Shown one piece after another: positions 1 through 5,755 of a stretch of DNA of 5,955 nucleotides (the stretch's first letter is position 1; each line of letters starts with the position of its first letter). The notes under the pieces were generated by a model, which made no database searches, had not been told where the DNA came from, and worked only from the letters and a program-made list of their open reading frames with translations. The DNA lies in NCBI GenBank assembly GCA_937983035.1, contig CALKAN010000101.1, positions 1 through 5,955 of the forward strand. The letters are read 5' to 3'. Source of the stretch: an uncultured Paenibacillaceae bacterium (GTDB taxonomy: Bacteria > Bacillota > Bacilli > Paenibacillales > CALAME01). Made by a program: the position numbers and the translations under genes.

Positions 1-9
1 CTGAACGAT

Positions 10-29
10 GTTTCATATCAATGTGAAAC
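10..29 (-). other. Weak hairpin just downstream of the 125-residue gene
   Basis: GTTTCA (10-15) and TGAAAC (24-29) form a 6-bp inverted repeat with an 8-base loop, starting five bases past the minus-strand stop codon. A further T:G pair could extend it. There is no T-tract within the visible sequence, so it could be a weak terminator or an RNA-end structure. The window ends before this can be decided. Confidence 0.3.
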
Positions 30-33
30 CGCA

Positions 34-411
34 TTAAATCCAAGCTTTTAGATTCACTTGACGGATAAATTCTTTATGGCTCATCGCTTCTTTTTTCTTT
101 TCTTCAGACATTTCGTCTTCGTCGCTGTTGAGAACGCTGTAGAACAATTCTTTGTTTCGGGTGGCAAGCGCATAATTGATCAAAGCTTCTTTTTCTACTC
201 GTTCTGCCTCTCTCTTAATAATCTCTTTTTCAAGTTCTATGTCTGAACCAGGGACGTAATAATGCCTTCCCATTTTAGGCACTCTAATGACGTATTCATA
301 AACAGTGTCCGGATTTTTATCATAAGCGATAATATAGCCGTAACTTCCAACGGGAAGGTTTTGCTCGAACTGATCTCCGACGATGATAACCCTCTGACCC
401 AATCGAAACAC
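34..411 (-). CDS. Hypothetical protein with SH3/KOW-like N-terminus and probable IDEAL-type segment
   Basis: This is a 125-residue soluble protein with no signal peptide or membrane segment. Residues 3-60 alternate beta-type hydrophobics with glycines (RLGQRVIIVGD, GSYGYIIAYD, YEYVIRVPKMGRHYYVPGSDIE), suggesting a small SH3/KOW-like barrel. Residues 60-80 are a charged helix. The stretch LINYALATRNKELFYSVLN (77-95) resembles the IDEAL domain found in Bacillales regulatory or adaptor proteins such as YpiB. The tail is acidic then lysine-rich. The start is GTG at 411: it is the only start before an in-frame stop at 429-427, and a G-run at 423-418 six bases upstream can act as a Shine-Dalgarno. 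The gene is divergent from the permease gene. The ORF and start are well supported. The domain assignment rests on visual resemblance, and the function is unknown. Confidence 0.8.
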   Translation of the reverse strand: MFRLGQRVIIVGDQFEQNLPVGSYGYIIAYDKNPDTVYEYVIRVPKMGRHYYVPGSDIELEKEIIKREAERVEKEALINYALATRNKELFYSVLNSDEDEMSEEKKKEAMSHKEFIRQVNLKAWI

Positions 412-450
412 GGTTTTCCCCCCATTTCACAAATATCGTCAAACGATTGC

Positions 451-479
451 AGTATACTTTAGTCATTAGTTTACTAAAA
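451..479 (-). promoter_or_regulatory. Possible weak promoter for the 125-residue gene
   Basis: On the minus strand, TATACT (456-451) is a 5/6 match to the sigma-A -10 hexamer and lies about 40 bases before the GTG start. The hexamer 17 bases upstream (479-474, TTTTAG) is a poor -35. The call depends mainly on the -10 and its position. The hyphenated palindrome TTAGT-TT-ACTAA (466-477) lies between the two hexamers and could be an operator. Confidence 0.3.
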
Positions 480-525
480 AAAAAGAAAGGTGTCCAATCG
501 AGCATATGCAAACACAGCCCAAATT

Positions 526-554
526 TTGTGATTTTTGGGCAATTTCGCTATAAT
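526..554 (+). promoter_or_regulatory. Sigma-A type promoter of the AI-2E family permease gene
   Basis: TTGTGA (526-531) and a perfect TATAAT (549-554) are separated by exactly 17 bases, giving a predicted start of transcription near 561 and a leader of about 47 bases. An inverted repeat, GCCCAAA (517-523) and TTTGGGC (534-540), brackets the -35 hexamer, so a repressor bound there would block the promoter. The hexamers are read directly; regulation is inferred. Confidence 0.7.
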
Positions 555-572
555 ATAATCCATTCAAAGACC

Positions 573-587
573 ATGTTATCTTAACAT
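573..587 (+). promoter_or_regulatory. AT-rich leader dyad ahead of the permease ribosome binding site
   Basis: ATGTTA-TCT-TAACAT is a perfect 6-bp inverted repeat with a 3-base centre. It lies inside the predicted leader, seven bases upstream of the Shine-Dalgarno AGGAGGTG (595-602). It could be a DNA operator just past the transcription start or a small mRNA hairpin. The stem is too AT-rich to be a terminator, and no T-tract follows. Confidence 0.35.
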
Positions 588-607
588 ATGTCATAGGAGG
601 TGCCCGC

Positions 608-1687
608 TTGCTTGAATTTTATAAAAAATATTACAAAACGATCTTTGACATTGCATTAATCGTCATTACAGTTCTTCTCGTCATGTGGCTCTTCAGCTTT
701 TTGTACAACATAGCAGCACCGGTTTTCTTATCTTTCATCATCTTTGCGATCATAGAACCGCTGGCGAGATTTCTAAACAAAAAAGGATTGAAAAAATCAA
801 TCGCCACCGGAATATCCATGCTGCTGTTTATCATCATTCTTCTAGGCATTCTGTTCGGCGTAGGCATGCTGATTGTGACTCAAGCGACGAATTTAAGCGT
901 GAAACTGCCGGCCTATGCAGACACGCTTGCCAAAGAAATTCAAAGAATCACCCAATACGTTCAAGCACAAAGCCAGCTGATTCCTGACAATGTGCTGAAT
1001 CGGATCACAGAATTTTTAACGACATTGACGGACAAGCTTGGCGGATGGGCGGGCGCCTTTTTAGGGTGGCTGGCCGGTTTTCTCAGTTCTTTCACTGCTT
1101 TCATCGTCCATTTCCTGCTCGGCATTATTCTCGCTTATTTTCTAAGCGTGGAAATCGACACTTGGAAAAGAGTCGCGCAGGAGAAAACGCCGAAAACATT
1201 CAAAAAAGCTTACAGCTTCTTAAAGGAAAATGTATTCCTCGGGCTGGTCGGCTACATTAAAGCACAAAGCATTTTGGTTTCCATTACTTTCGTAATCATC
1301 TTGGCCAGCTTATTGCTGATGCGAGCGGACAATGCATTCACCATTTCTTTAATCGCTGCTGTGCTGGATGTGCTGCCTGTCGTCGGCGTGTCAACTTTGT
1401 TTATTCCTTGGATTATCTATTTACTTGTTGTAGGCCAAACCGCCAAGGCTCTATGGCTGCTTGTGCTGCTGGGAGCTGTTGTCGCGGTCAGACAAGTATT
1501 AGAGCCAAAAATTGTCGGAGAATCGCTCGGCGTGTCTGCATTTACGATGCTTGTCTTTATGATCGTTTCCCTGTCGCTCTTTGGAGTTGCCGGATTAATT
1601 TTATCGCCGATCCTGATTATATTAATGAAGGCATTGCATGAACAAGGATATTTAAAGAAATGGATCCGCGCGCCGGAAGATTATTAG
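608..1687 (+). CDS. AI-2E family transporter (YtvI-like integral membrane protein)
   Basis: This 359-residue polytopic membrane protein belongs to the AI-2E / UPF0118 permease family, whose members export small molecules or act as ion antiporters; substrates of most Bacillales copies are unproven. Hydrophobic segments fall near residues 11-33, 34-54, 64-90, 150-180, 208-237, 243-275, 280-298 and 308-341. A hydrophilic, helical stretch lies at about 95-145, as is usual in the family. Family motifs in the C-terminal half are AAVLDVLPVVG (250-260), RQVLEPKIVGESLGVSAF (295-312) and FGVAGLILSPIL (325-336). Length and the short N-terminus fit YtvI, annotated as a sporulation-associated membrane protein in Bacillus, but a paralogue cannot be excluded. 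The start is TTG at 608, set by the consensus AGGAGGTG at 595-602. The gene appears monocistronic, with its own promoter and terminator. Confidence 0.9.
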   Translation: MLEFYKKYYKTIFDIALIVITVLLVMWLFSFLYNIAAPVFLSFIIFAIIEPLARFLNKKGLKKSIATGISMLLFIIILLGILFGVGMLIVTQATNLSVKLPAYADTLAKEIQRITQYVQAQSQLIPDNVLNRITEFLTTLTDKLGGWAGAFLGWLAGFLSSFTAFIVHFLLGIILAYFLSVEIDTWKRVAQEKTPKTFKKAYSFLKENVFLGLVGYIKAQSILVSITFVIILASLLLMRADNAFTISLIAAVLDVLPVVGVSTLFIPWIIYLLVVGQTAKALWLLVLLGAVVAVRQVLEPKIVGESLGVSAFTMLVFMIVSLSLFGVAGLILSPILIILMKALHEQGYLKKWIRAPEDY

Positions 1688-1703
1688 CAAGAAACAAAAA
1701 ATG

Positions 1704-1739
1704 AGGAAGGAATCATCATCCTGCGCATGATTCCTTCCT
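1704..1739. terminator. Shared bidirectional intrinsic terminator
   Basis: AGGAAGGAATCAT (1704-1716) and ATGATTCCTTCCT (1727-1739) form a perfect 13-bp stem with a 10-base loop. It sits in the 58-base gap between the convergent permease and peptidase genes. On the minus strand the stem is followed after two bases by six Ts (1701-1696) and more T-rich sequence, which is a strong terminator for the peptidase gene. On the plus strand only a mixed T/A stretch (1741-1747) follows, so it is weaker in that direction. Confidence 0.85.
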
Positions 1740-1745
1740 ATTATA

Positions 1746-2930
1746 TTACCTTTCTATGACCCACAAGCCTTCCTTGGAAATCGTCAGTTTCTCAAATCCC
1801 GTTTCTGTCACTGCATAAGAATTTTCAATCCCGACAACCCCTTCTCCAGGAAAAATCAGCTTCGGTTCAATCGCGATGACCATGCCCGGCTGCAACTCGT
1901 ATTCGAAGCCTTTGGCAAGCACCGGCCATTCATCGATCTCCATGCCGATCCCATGCCCTAAAAATCTCACCCGGTCTTGGCCGTATCCCATAAAATGTTC
2001 GCTGTAACCTGCATACTCTGCTTCTTGCAATGCCTGCACATACAAATGATCGCATTTGACTCCGGGTTTCAAGTTCGATTCGGTTTGACGCAACACTGAC
2101 TCGCACCATTCATAAGCTTTGGTCAGCTTTTCCGAAAGCGATCCGAACACCGCCGTTCGCGTCTGATCAATCACATAACCGTCCAGATTGCAGCCAATAT
2201 CGATGAGGATTGGTTCCCCTGCTTGAATTTCCCTTCTGCTTGACCCTTGCGGACTCGCTGCACTCAGCCCTTGACCGCCTGCCGGTCCTTCGAAATAAGT
2301 CGGCTCCGCGGCTGTGCGTCCTGCAGCAACCATGCCTGTAATGATTTCTTGGTTATAAGCCCGCATTCGCATGATGCCGTGATGTCCTTGCCCCCGCAAA
2401 TGATACTCGATATTCTGAATCAGTTCCAATTCAGTCATGCCGGGACGCATGTTGGCAACAGCTTGATTCATCGCATAATCAACAAGACGCCCGGCTTCTT
2501 TGATTTTTTGTATTTCATCTGCTGATTTCAGCATGCGCTGTTCACGAATGAGTTTGGACCCGTCTGCCCACTCCGCATCGGGAATGACTGATTGCAGACG
2601 CTGAAACAATTGAACGGGAAGCACATCAAATTCCGTCAACAGGATCGGCCGATTCTTTTGAAATATGGAAGGGTAATCCGATGCCAATGTCTTGCCGAAC
2701 GCACGAAAAGAACCGAGATCTTTTACTTGAACGTTGGCTTCTTTCATTGCTCTGGACACGCTTCTGCGCACATAAAAAATCGGATCGCCGGATGCAGGAA
2801 CAAACAAATAACCTTGCTGCATAGAACCGGTGTAATAGTAAAGATCAATATTTTGCGTAACAAGAAAAGCATCCGCGCCCTGATCGATGATTTTGCTTTG
2901 CAATTGATGCAGCCTAGAAAGATCCGCCAT
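1746..2930 (-). CDS. M24 family metallopeptidase (Xaa-Pro aminopeptidase/dipeptidase type)
   Basis: This is a 394-residue cytoplasmic enzyme with the two-domain layout of creatinase/prolidase-type peptidases, which remove N-terminal residues next to proline. Residues 1-130 form the creatinase-like N-terminal domain (DAFLVTQNIDLYYYTGS near 20-36). Residues 140-394 form the catalytic pita-bread domain. All five expected dinuclear metal ligands are visible: D244 in ILIDIG, D255 in YVIDQTRT (11 residues apart, as in PepP), H326 in FLGHGIGMEIDEWP, E355 in IAIEPKL and E369 in VGIENSYAVTE. The enzyme should therefore be active. The ATG at 2930 is preceded by GAGGAGA (2945-2939) at 8-base spacing. 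The gene stands alone between a shared terminator and a divergent nitroreductase gene. Exact substrate preference (PepQ-like dipeptidase or PepP-like aminopeptidase) cannot be decided from sequence, so no symbol is given. Confidence 0.93.
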   Translation of the reverse strand: MADLSRLHQLQSKIIDQGADAFLVTQNIDLYYYTGSMQQGYLFVPASGDPIFYVRRSVSRAMKEANVQVKDLGSFRAFGKTLASDYPSIFQKNRPILLTEFDVLPVQLFQRLQSVIPDAEWADGSKLIREQRMLKSADEIQKIKEAGRLVDYAMNQAVANMRPGMTELELIQNIEYHLRGQGHHGIMRMRAYNQEIITGMVAAGRTAAEPTYFEGPAGGQGLSAASPQGSSRREIQAGEPILIDIGCNLDGYVIDQTRTAVFGSLSEKLTKAYEWCESVLRQTESNLKPGVKCDHLYVQALQEAEYAGYSEHFMGYGQDRVRFLGHGIGMEIDEWPVLAKGFEYELQPGMVIAIEPKLIFPGEGVVGIENSYAVTETGFEKLTISKEGLWVIER

Positions 2931-2972
2931 ATCCTATCTCTCCTCTGCTGAATATTAAAAATGTTTGCAGCC

Positions 2973-2999
2973 ATAAAAAAATAATGCGGTATGCCGCAT
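2973..2999 (-). terminator. Terminator-like hairpin in the upstream region of the M24 peptidase gene
   Basis: Read on the minus strand, ATGCGG (2999-2994), a 4-base loop and CCGCAT (2989-2984) form a 6-bp stem followed by TATTTTTTTATGG, which is a terminator layout. No minus-strand gene ends here, because the neighbour to the right is divergent. If the peptidase promoter lies beyond 3000, this element is in the mRNA leader and would act as an attenuator. If the promoter lies between the hairpin and the gene, it insulates against incoming transcription. The stem is short, so strength is doubtful. Confidence 0.4.
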
Positions 3000-3025
3000 G
3001 AATTTACATGCATTCTACAAAATTA

Positions 3026-3034
3026 TGGTAAACT
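3026..3034 (+). promoter_or_regulatory. Possible extended -10 promoter element for the nitroreductase gene
   Basis: TGG directly before TAAACT gives a TGn-type extended -10 about 70 bases upstream of the TTG start. A second -10-like hexamer, TATATT, lies at 3034-3039. TTTACA at 3003-3008 resembles a -35 but is 20 bases from the first hexamer and 25 from the second, so neither pairing is good. The exact element is uncertain. Confidence 0.3.
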
Positions 3035-3105
3035 ATATTCAACGAAATTTCCACTAGAAAAGACTTTGCTTAAAAATCTCTTGCACCAATGAAGGAGGAA
3101 AAACA

Positions 3106-3642
3106 TTGAACGTATTTGAAGCCATCCAACAAAGAAGAGAAATTACCCGTTTCCAAAACAAAGCGATCGAACCAAACATATTGGAACAATTGCTGGATGC
3201 AGGATACTTGGCCCCCGCGGGCAACAATTTGCCTTCCCGCGAATTCATACTGGTGACAGACCGCAGCATGCTTATGCATTTGGAACAAACGACGCCGTTT
3301 ATGCCGTGGTTAAAAGAAGCGAATGCAGCGATCGTCGTCACCGGACGGCCGGATATCAGCAAATATTGGGTGCAAGACGCTTCGATTGCTTGTGCATTTA
3401 TTTGGCTTGCTGCCACAGAATGCGGGATCGGCACAGGGTTCGGCGCGGTATACCATGCGCACGATCCGGAAGAATCCGAGAGGAGAGAGGAATACGTCAG
3501 GCACGCATTGAACATTCCAGCTGACCGAAGAGTGCTGGCCATCTTAGGATTCGGCTATGCTGCTGAAGAACCCAAACCGAAAAAACACTTGCCTAGAGAG
3601 GAAATTGTGTTTTATGAAACGTTTGGGAAAAACGAGCGTTAA
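3106..3642 (+). CDS. Nitroreductase family protein (FMN-dependent oxidoreductase)
   Basis: At 178 residues this is at the short end of the nitroreductase superfamily, whose members bind FMN at a homodimer interface and use NAD(P)H to reduce nitro compounds, quinones or other acceptors. Visible family features are the N-terminal FMN-phosphate motif RREITRF (10-16), APAGNNLPSREF (36-47, matching the usual APS..N.QPW.F), DASIACAFIWLAATECGIG (91-109, the core helix), and ILGFGYAAEEPKPKKHLPRE (146-165, the typical closing GYP.E.P..K.R segment). The TTG start at 3106 is fixed by AAGGAGG (3092-3098) seven bases upstream; the ATG at 3089 is out of frame. The physiological substrate is unknown. The gene appears monocistronic, and the convergent neighbour begins 64 bases after its stop. 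Confidence 0.9.
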   Translation: MNVFEAIQQRREITRFQNKAIEPNILEQLLDAGYLAPAGNNLPSREFILVTDRSMLMHLEQTTPFMPWLKEANAAIVVTGRPDISKYWVQDASIACAFIWLAATECGIGTGFGAVYHAHDPEESERREEYVRHALNIPADRRVLAILGFGYAAEEPKPKKHLPREEIVFYETFGKNER

Positions 3643-3706
3643 ATCCATTTCAATGACCATATGTTTCATCGATCTTGGCAACTGCAGCAAAATAAGCAGC
3701 TCGGTG

Positions 3707-4192
3707 TTAATGCAAGTATAGTTCCGCGCTCGATTTTACTTGCCATGATATCGGCTCCAACACGCCGAAAATCCGCGGATACTCCACTTGAATGATCATA
3801 ATGACGCCGGGCTTGTGCAATGTGACCTCATAATCATAGACAGGATGAACGTAGTGATAGGGGAAATTTGCCTCCTCCCCTATCACTTCAAATTCTAAAA
3901 CATCAATGCGTGATTTGAAGAAAGCATCCTGCAAAGGCATATTCGCGTCGTCCAACTGCAAATTTGATCTTAAACAGCGCATCGCTGTTTTCAAAGCTTT
4001 CTCTCCATCGATGGAAAGCACGCCATGCGCTAACTTTTCCTCGTCTACTTGTTGAGCGGCGGCATGAACGGCATAATTGAGTCCGTATTTCGCTCTAAAA
4101 AAAGCATGGACCGCCAGTTCTTGATCCGCTTGATAAGCGTGCATCAATATGAAAATCGGTGCAAACAACAGGATCCATAACAATTTATCCAT
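3707..4192 (-). CDS. TadE-like pseudopilin candidate, distal gene of the Tad-like operon
   Basis: This 161-residue protein has one N-terminal hydrophobic segment (residues 4-19, LLWILLFAPIFILMHA). An amphipathic helix follows (YGLNYAVHAAAQQVD, 36-50), then a soluble domain rich in beta strands (EVTLHKPGVIMIIQVEYPRI, 122-141). This outline, a membrane anchor, an Ala-rich helix and an extracytoplasmic domain, is that of TadE/TadF-type minor pilins, but I do not recognise the exact family. No K/R-G-x4-E prepilin peptidase site precedes the hydrophobic segment. The ATG at 4192 has AGGTGA (4202-4197) at short spacing. It follows the 141-residue gene by 36 bases in the same orientation, so it is probably co-transcribed and is the last gene of the run. 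No hairpin terminator is evident in the 64 bases after its stop. Confidence 0.8.
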   Translation of the reverse strand: MDKLLWILLFAPIFILMHAYQADQELAVHAFFRAKYGLNYAVHAAAQQVDEEKLAHGVLSIDGEKALKTAMRCLRSNLQLDDANMPLQDAFFKSRIDVLEFEVIGEEANFPYHYVHPVYDYEVTLHKPGVIMIIQVEYPRIFGVLEPISWQVKSSAELYLH

Positions 4193-4228
4193 CTTTTCAC
4201 CTGTCTTTTATGCTGATTTCATGACGGC

Positions 4229-4654
4229 TCACGGCACGTATTCACTCATCTTCATCCCTGCCGCCCCCATTCTTTCATTCGGAGAAGGCCCGGATATTCC
4301 CATCAATGGATCTAATGCAAACAATGTTCCATAAGGATAGGTGATTTTTAAATAGATTCCTTCACCTCTTGGAACAGGACGATGCGGCAATGTTGCGTCA
4401 TGGCCGCTCGTTGAAGCAATCACATACTCAAGCTTGTCGGGATCAAATCCGACTGACTGCAGCCGCAGCTTAGAAGCAGCCACCATCTCGGCATCAATGA
4501 AGCCATGCATGCCGTTTGCCCCAATTTCCAACAAATAATCCACTTCTTGCTGCAATGCGACATGCCTCATAATGAGAACATGCCGATATACAGGCGTAAA
4601 CATGAACCAACATAACATGCCGGAGATTAATATAAAAACTAGCAATTGTCTCAT
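4229..4654 (-). CDS. TadE-like pseudopilin candidate with one N-terminal membrane segment
   Basis: This 141-residue protein has a hydrophobic N-terminus from residue 3 to 20 (QLLVFILISGMLCWFMFT), followed by a helical stretch (LQQEVDYLLEIGANG, 34-48) and an extracytoplasmic domain ending in KMSEYVP. The order of parts matches pseudopilins of Tad/Flp pili, and its neighbours support that role. It has no clear prepilin peptidase motif, since the hydrophobic segment begins at once. The ATG at 4654 is preceded by GGGGAA (4666-4661) at 6-base spacing, a moderate ribosome binding site. It starts 21 bases after the stop of the 50-residue gene, so translation is likely coupled in one operon. The family is not recognised with certainty. 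Alternatives are another small bitopic assembly factor. Confidence 0.8.
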   Translation of the reverse strand: MRQLLVFILISGMLCWFMFTPVYRHVLIMRHVALQQEVDYLLEIGANGMHGFIDAEMVAASKLRLQSVGFDPDKLEYVIASTSGHDATLPHRPVPRGEGIYLKITYPYGTLFALDPLMGISGPSPNERMGAAGMKMSEYVP

Positions 4655-4675
4655 GTAAACTTCCCCGCTTTAAGC

Positions 4676-4828
4676 TCAAGGATTCAGCGATCCGATCTGA
4701 GTCACGGCGCGATTGCCCTGTTGCTGGATTTCTCCTCTCAATCCCGATCCGTCCGTTCCTGCAACGATGCTGTTAAACAATAAAATGACAACTAAGATCA
4801 TCATCACGGTCATTAAAATATTTCTCAT
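4676..4828 (-). CDS. 50-residue bitopic protein, candidate Tad-type structural subunit
   Basis: A short gene (ATG at 4828, TGA at 4678-4676) encodes a 50-residue protein. It starts MRNILMTVMMILVVILLFNS, so the membrane segment spans about residues 4-23. The remaining 27 residues are polar, rich in Gly and Gln, and end TQIGSLNP. The Shine-Dalgarno GAGGTG (4841-4836) is seven bases from the ATG and is among the best in the operon. The gene lies between tadC-like and pseudopilin-like genes, the usual place of the Flp pilin, and is about the size of mature Flp pilins. Unlike these it has no leader peptide with G-x4-E-Y, so if it is a pilin it is not processed in the usual way. It could instead be an assembly or anchoring factor. 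The coding call is firm because start, ribosome binding site and sequence style agree; the role is inferred. Confidence 0.78.
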   Translation of the reverse strand: MRNILMTVMMILVVILLFNSIVAGTDGSGLRGEIQQQGNRAVTQIGSLNP

Positions 4829-4863
4829 CTGCAATCACCTCAAATTATTTTTATTTTTTAAAA

Positions 4864-4891
4864 ATAAGCAGCTTATATGAATGCATCATAT
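4864..4891 (-). other. Two small dyads and an AT-rich tract between tadC-like and the 50-residue gene
   Basis: ATATGA (4875-4880) and TCATAT (4886-4891) form a 6-bp stem with a 5-base loop. Overlapping it, ATAAGC-A-GCTTAT (4864-4876) is a perfect 13-base hyphenated palindrome. On the minus strand the palindrome is followed by TTTTTAAAAAATAAAAAT, so it could be a leaky terminator or RNA processing structure after tadC. It could also be an operator, because it covers the candidate -10 hexamer. Confidence 0.4.
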
Positions 4892-4900
4892 TCAATGCAA
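4872..4900 (-). promoter_or_regulatory. Possible internal promoter for the 50-residue gene
   Basis: On the minus strand TTGCAT (4900-4895) and TATAAG (4877-4872) are 17 bases apart, giving a 5/6 -10 and a 3/6 -35. Transcription would begin near 4865, about 37 bases before the ATG. The -35 overlaps the last codons of the tadC-like gene. A separate promoter would allow higher expression of the small protein than of the membrane platform genes. It is only a sequence match. Confidence 0.4.
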
Positions 4901-5755
4901 AGTTTGAAACAACCGCATTCCTTCTTCGACCCAAGGATAAATAAATACCCGAAACGTATTCAACAGCGGAATTCCTGCCAGCACAAACAATACATATGAA
5001 TGGGTTTCAGTTCGGCTTTCCTGCACCATCGCCATCTTCTGCTTGTAATCCGCCACCCTTTGCCGCAGCAGATCGTAATATTCCTGATCATCTTTCGCGA
5101 TCAAGCTTTCGATCGTTTCGGCAAAGCTGCATGCCTCCTCGGTCCCCAGCCTCTCGCGAAAACGAAGCAGCGCCGTTTCGGCATGCTCGTACCATTCGTT
5201 CAGCAGCAGCTGCATCTCTTTGCGGATCATGCGCGTCTGCGGCATGCAGCGCCGCAGTTTTGCATGAATATTTAATTTGGAACCTTGATAATAGAGCAAA
5301 TGATAACTGACCAAATAAATTTCCCGGGCAATGCGATCGCTGCGGTGCCGGCTCAACTTGTCCATGATCCATCGATCTAACAAAAACATCGCTGCAAAGG
5401 CGTAAACCGCTGCCGCGCCCCATGTAAAAACAGACTGTCCGAGCGCATAATTCACAAGCCAGCCAATTCCGCATATGACCAAACAACCGTTTTTTATAAG
5501 CAAATAAACCGCAGGCTGGAGCGGAATGCCGCAGCCGGCAAGCAATTGGCGGTATTCATCGATCTTCGCTTGCTTATAAAACTTGGCGACCGCTTTTTCT
5601 ATGCGGCTTGCATGCTGTTCATCGGTGAAAAAATGCCGCAAATCATACTTTCGCCATCTGCGGCGGCGATAGGTCATGCTGAAAAACAGAAAGAAGAAAA
5701 CACAAAAACTAAGGCCAAACAACAGCAAATAGACCAATGCTTCCATCGCGTTCAC
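4892..5755 (-). CDS. TadC-like type II secretion system F domain membrane protein
   Basis: This 287-residue protein has a first membrane segment at about 5-27, a basic cytoplasmic stretch (YRRRRWRK, 29-36), a membrane pair at about 86-104 and 110-128, a long cytoplasmic helical domain (about 130-250), and a final membrane segment at about 253-275. The helical domain carries the REIYLVSYHLLYYQGS...L pattern (144-159) resembling the start of GspF/TadC domains, where a Leu- and Gly-bearing helix begins the six-helix bundle. Length fits the TadB/TadC range of about 290-320. In Tad systems such proteins form the inner membrane platform that the CpaF/TadA ATPase drives. The end of a TadB-like gene lies directly upstream, as in the usual tadB-tadC tandem. 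The GTG at 5755 is the first start available in this frame, but it has no close Shine-Dalgarno. An ATG three codons in (5746) is the alternative. Confidence 0.75.
   Translation of the reverse strand: MNAMEALVYLLLFGLSFCVFFFLFFSMTYRRRRWRKYDLRHFFTDEQHASRIEKAVAKFYKQAKIDEYRQLLAGCGIPLQPAVYLLIKNGCLVICGIGWLVNYALGQSVFTWGAAAVYAFAAMFLLDRWIMDKLSRHRSDRIAREIYLVSYHLLYYQGSKLNIHAKLRRCMPQTRMIRKEMQLLLNEWYEHAETALLRFRERLGTEEACSFAETIESLIAKDDQEYYDLLRQRVADYKQKMAMVQESRTETHSYVLFVLAGIPLLNTFRVFIYPWVEEGMRLFQTLH

Noticed and set aside
237..425. Minus-strand 62-codon frame starting at an ATG (MGGKPCF...) overlapping the 125-residue gene
   Set aside because: It has an ATG next to the G-run but overlaps a longer, more protein-like frame that starts at GTG 411. 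Its composition is not protein-like, and the G-run is better used as the ribosome binding site for the GTG.
685..987. Plus-strand frame of 100 codons inside the permease gene
   Set aside because: It is an out-of-frame shadow of the AI-2E family gene, with no motif of its own.
2592..2951. Plus-strand 119-codon frame opposite the M24 peptidase gene
   Set aside because: It is fully antisense to a well-supported enzyme with all metal ligands, and has an unusual composition with no domain.
3054..3542. Minus-strand 162-codon frame opposite the nitroreductase gene
   Set aside because: It is antisense to the nitroreductase, whose motifs and ribosome binding site are clear. The translated product is Ser/Cys-rich, as expected for a shadow frame.
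4996..5310. Plus-strand frames of 91-104 codons opposite the tadC-like gene
   Set aside because: They are Arg/Ala/Ser/Pro/Cys-rich shadow frames with no ribosome binding site and lie antisense to a membrane protein with coherent topology.
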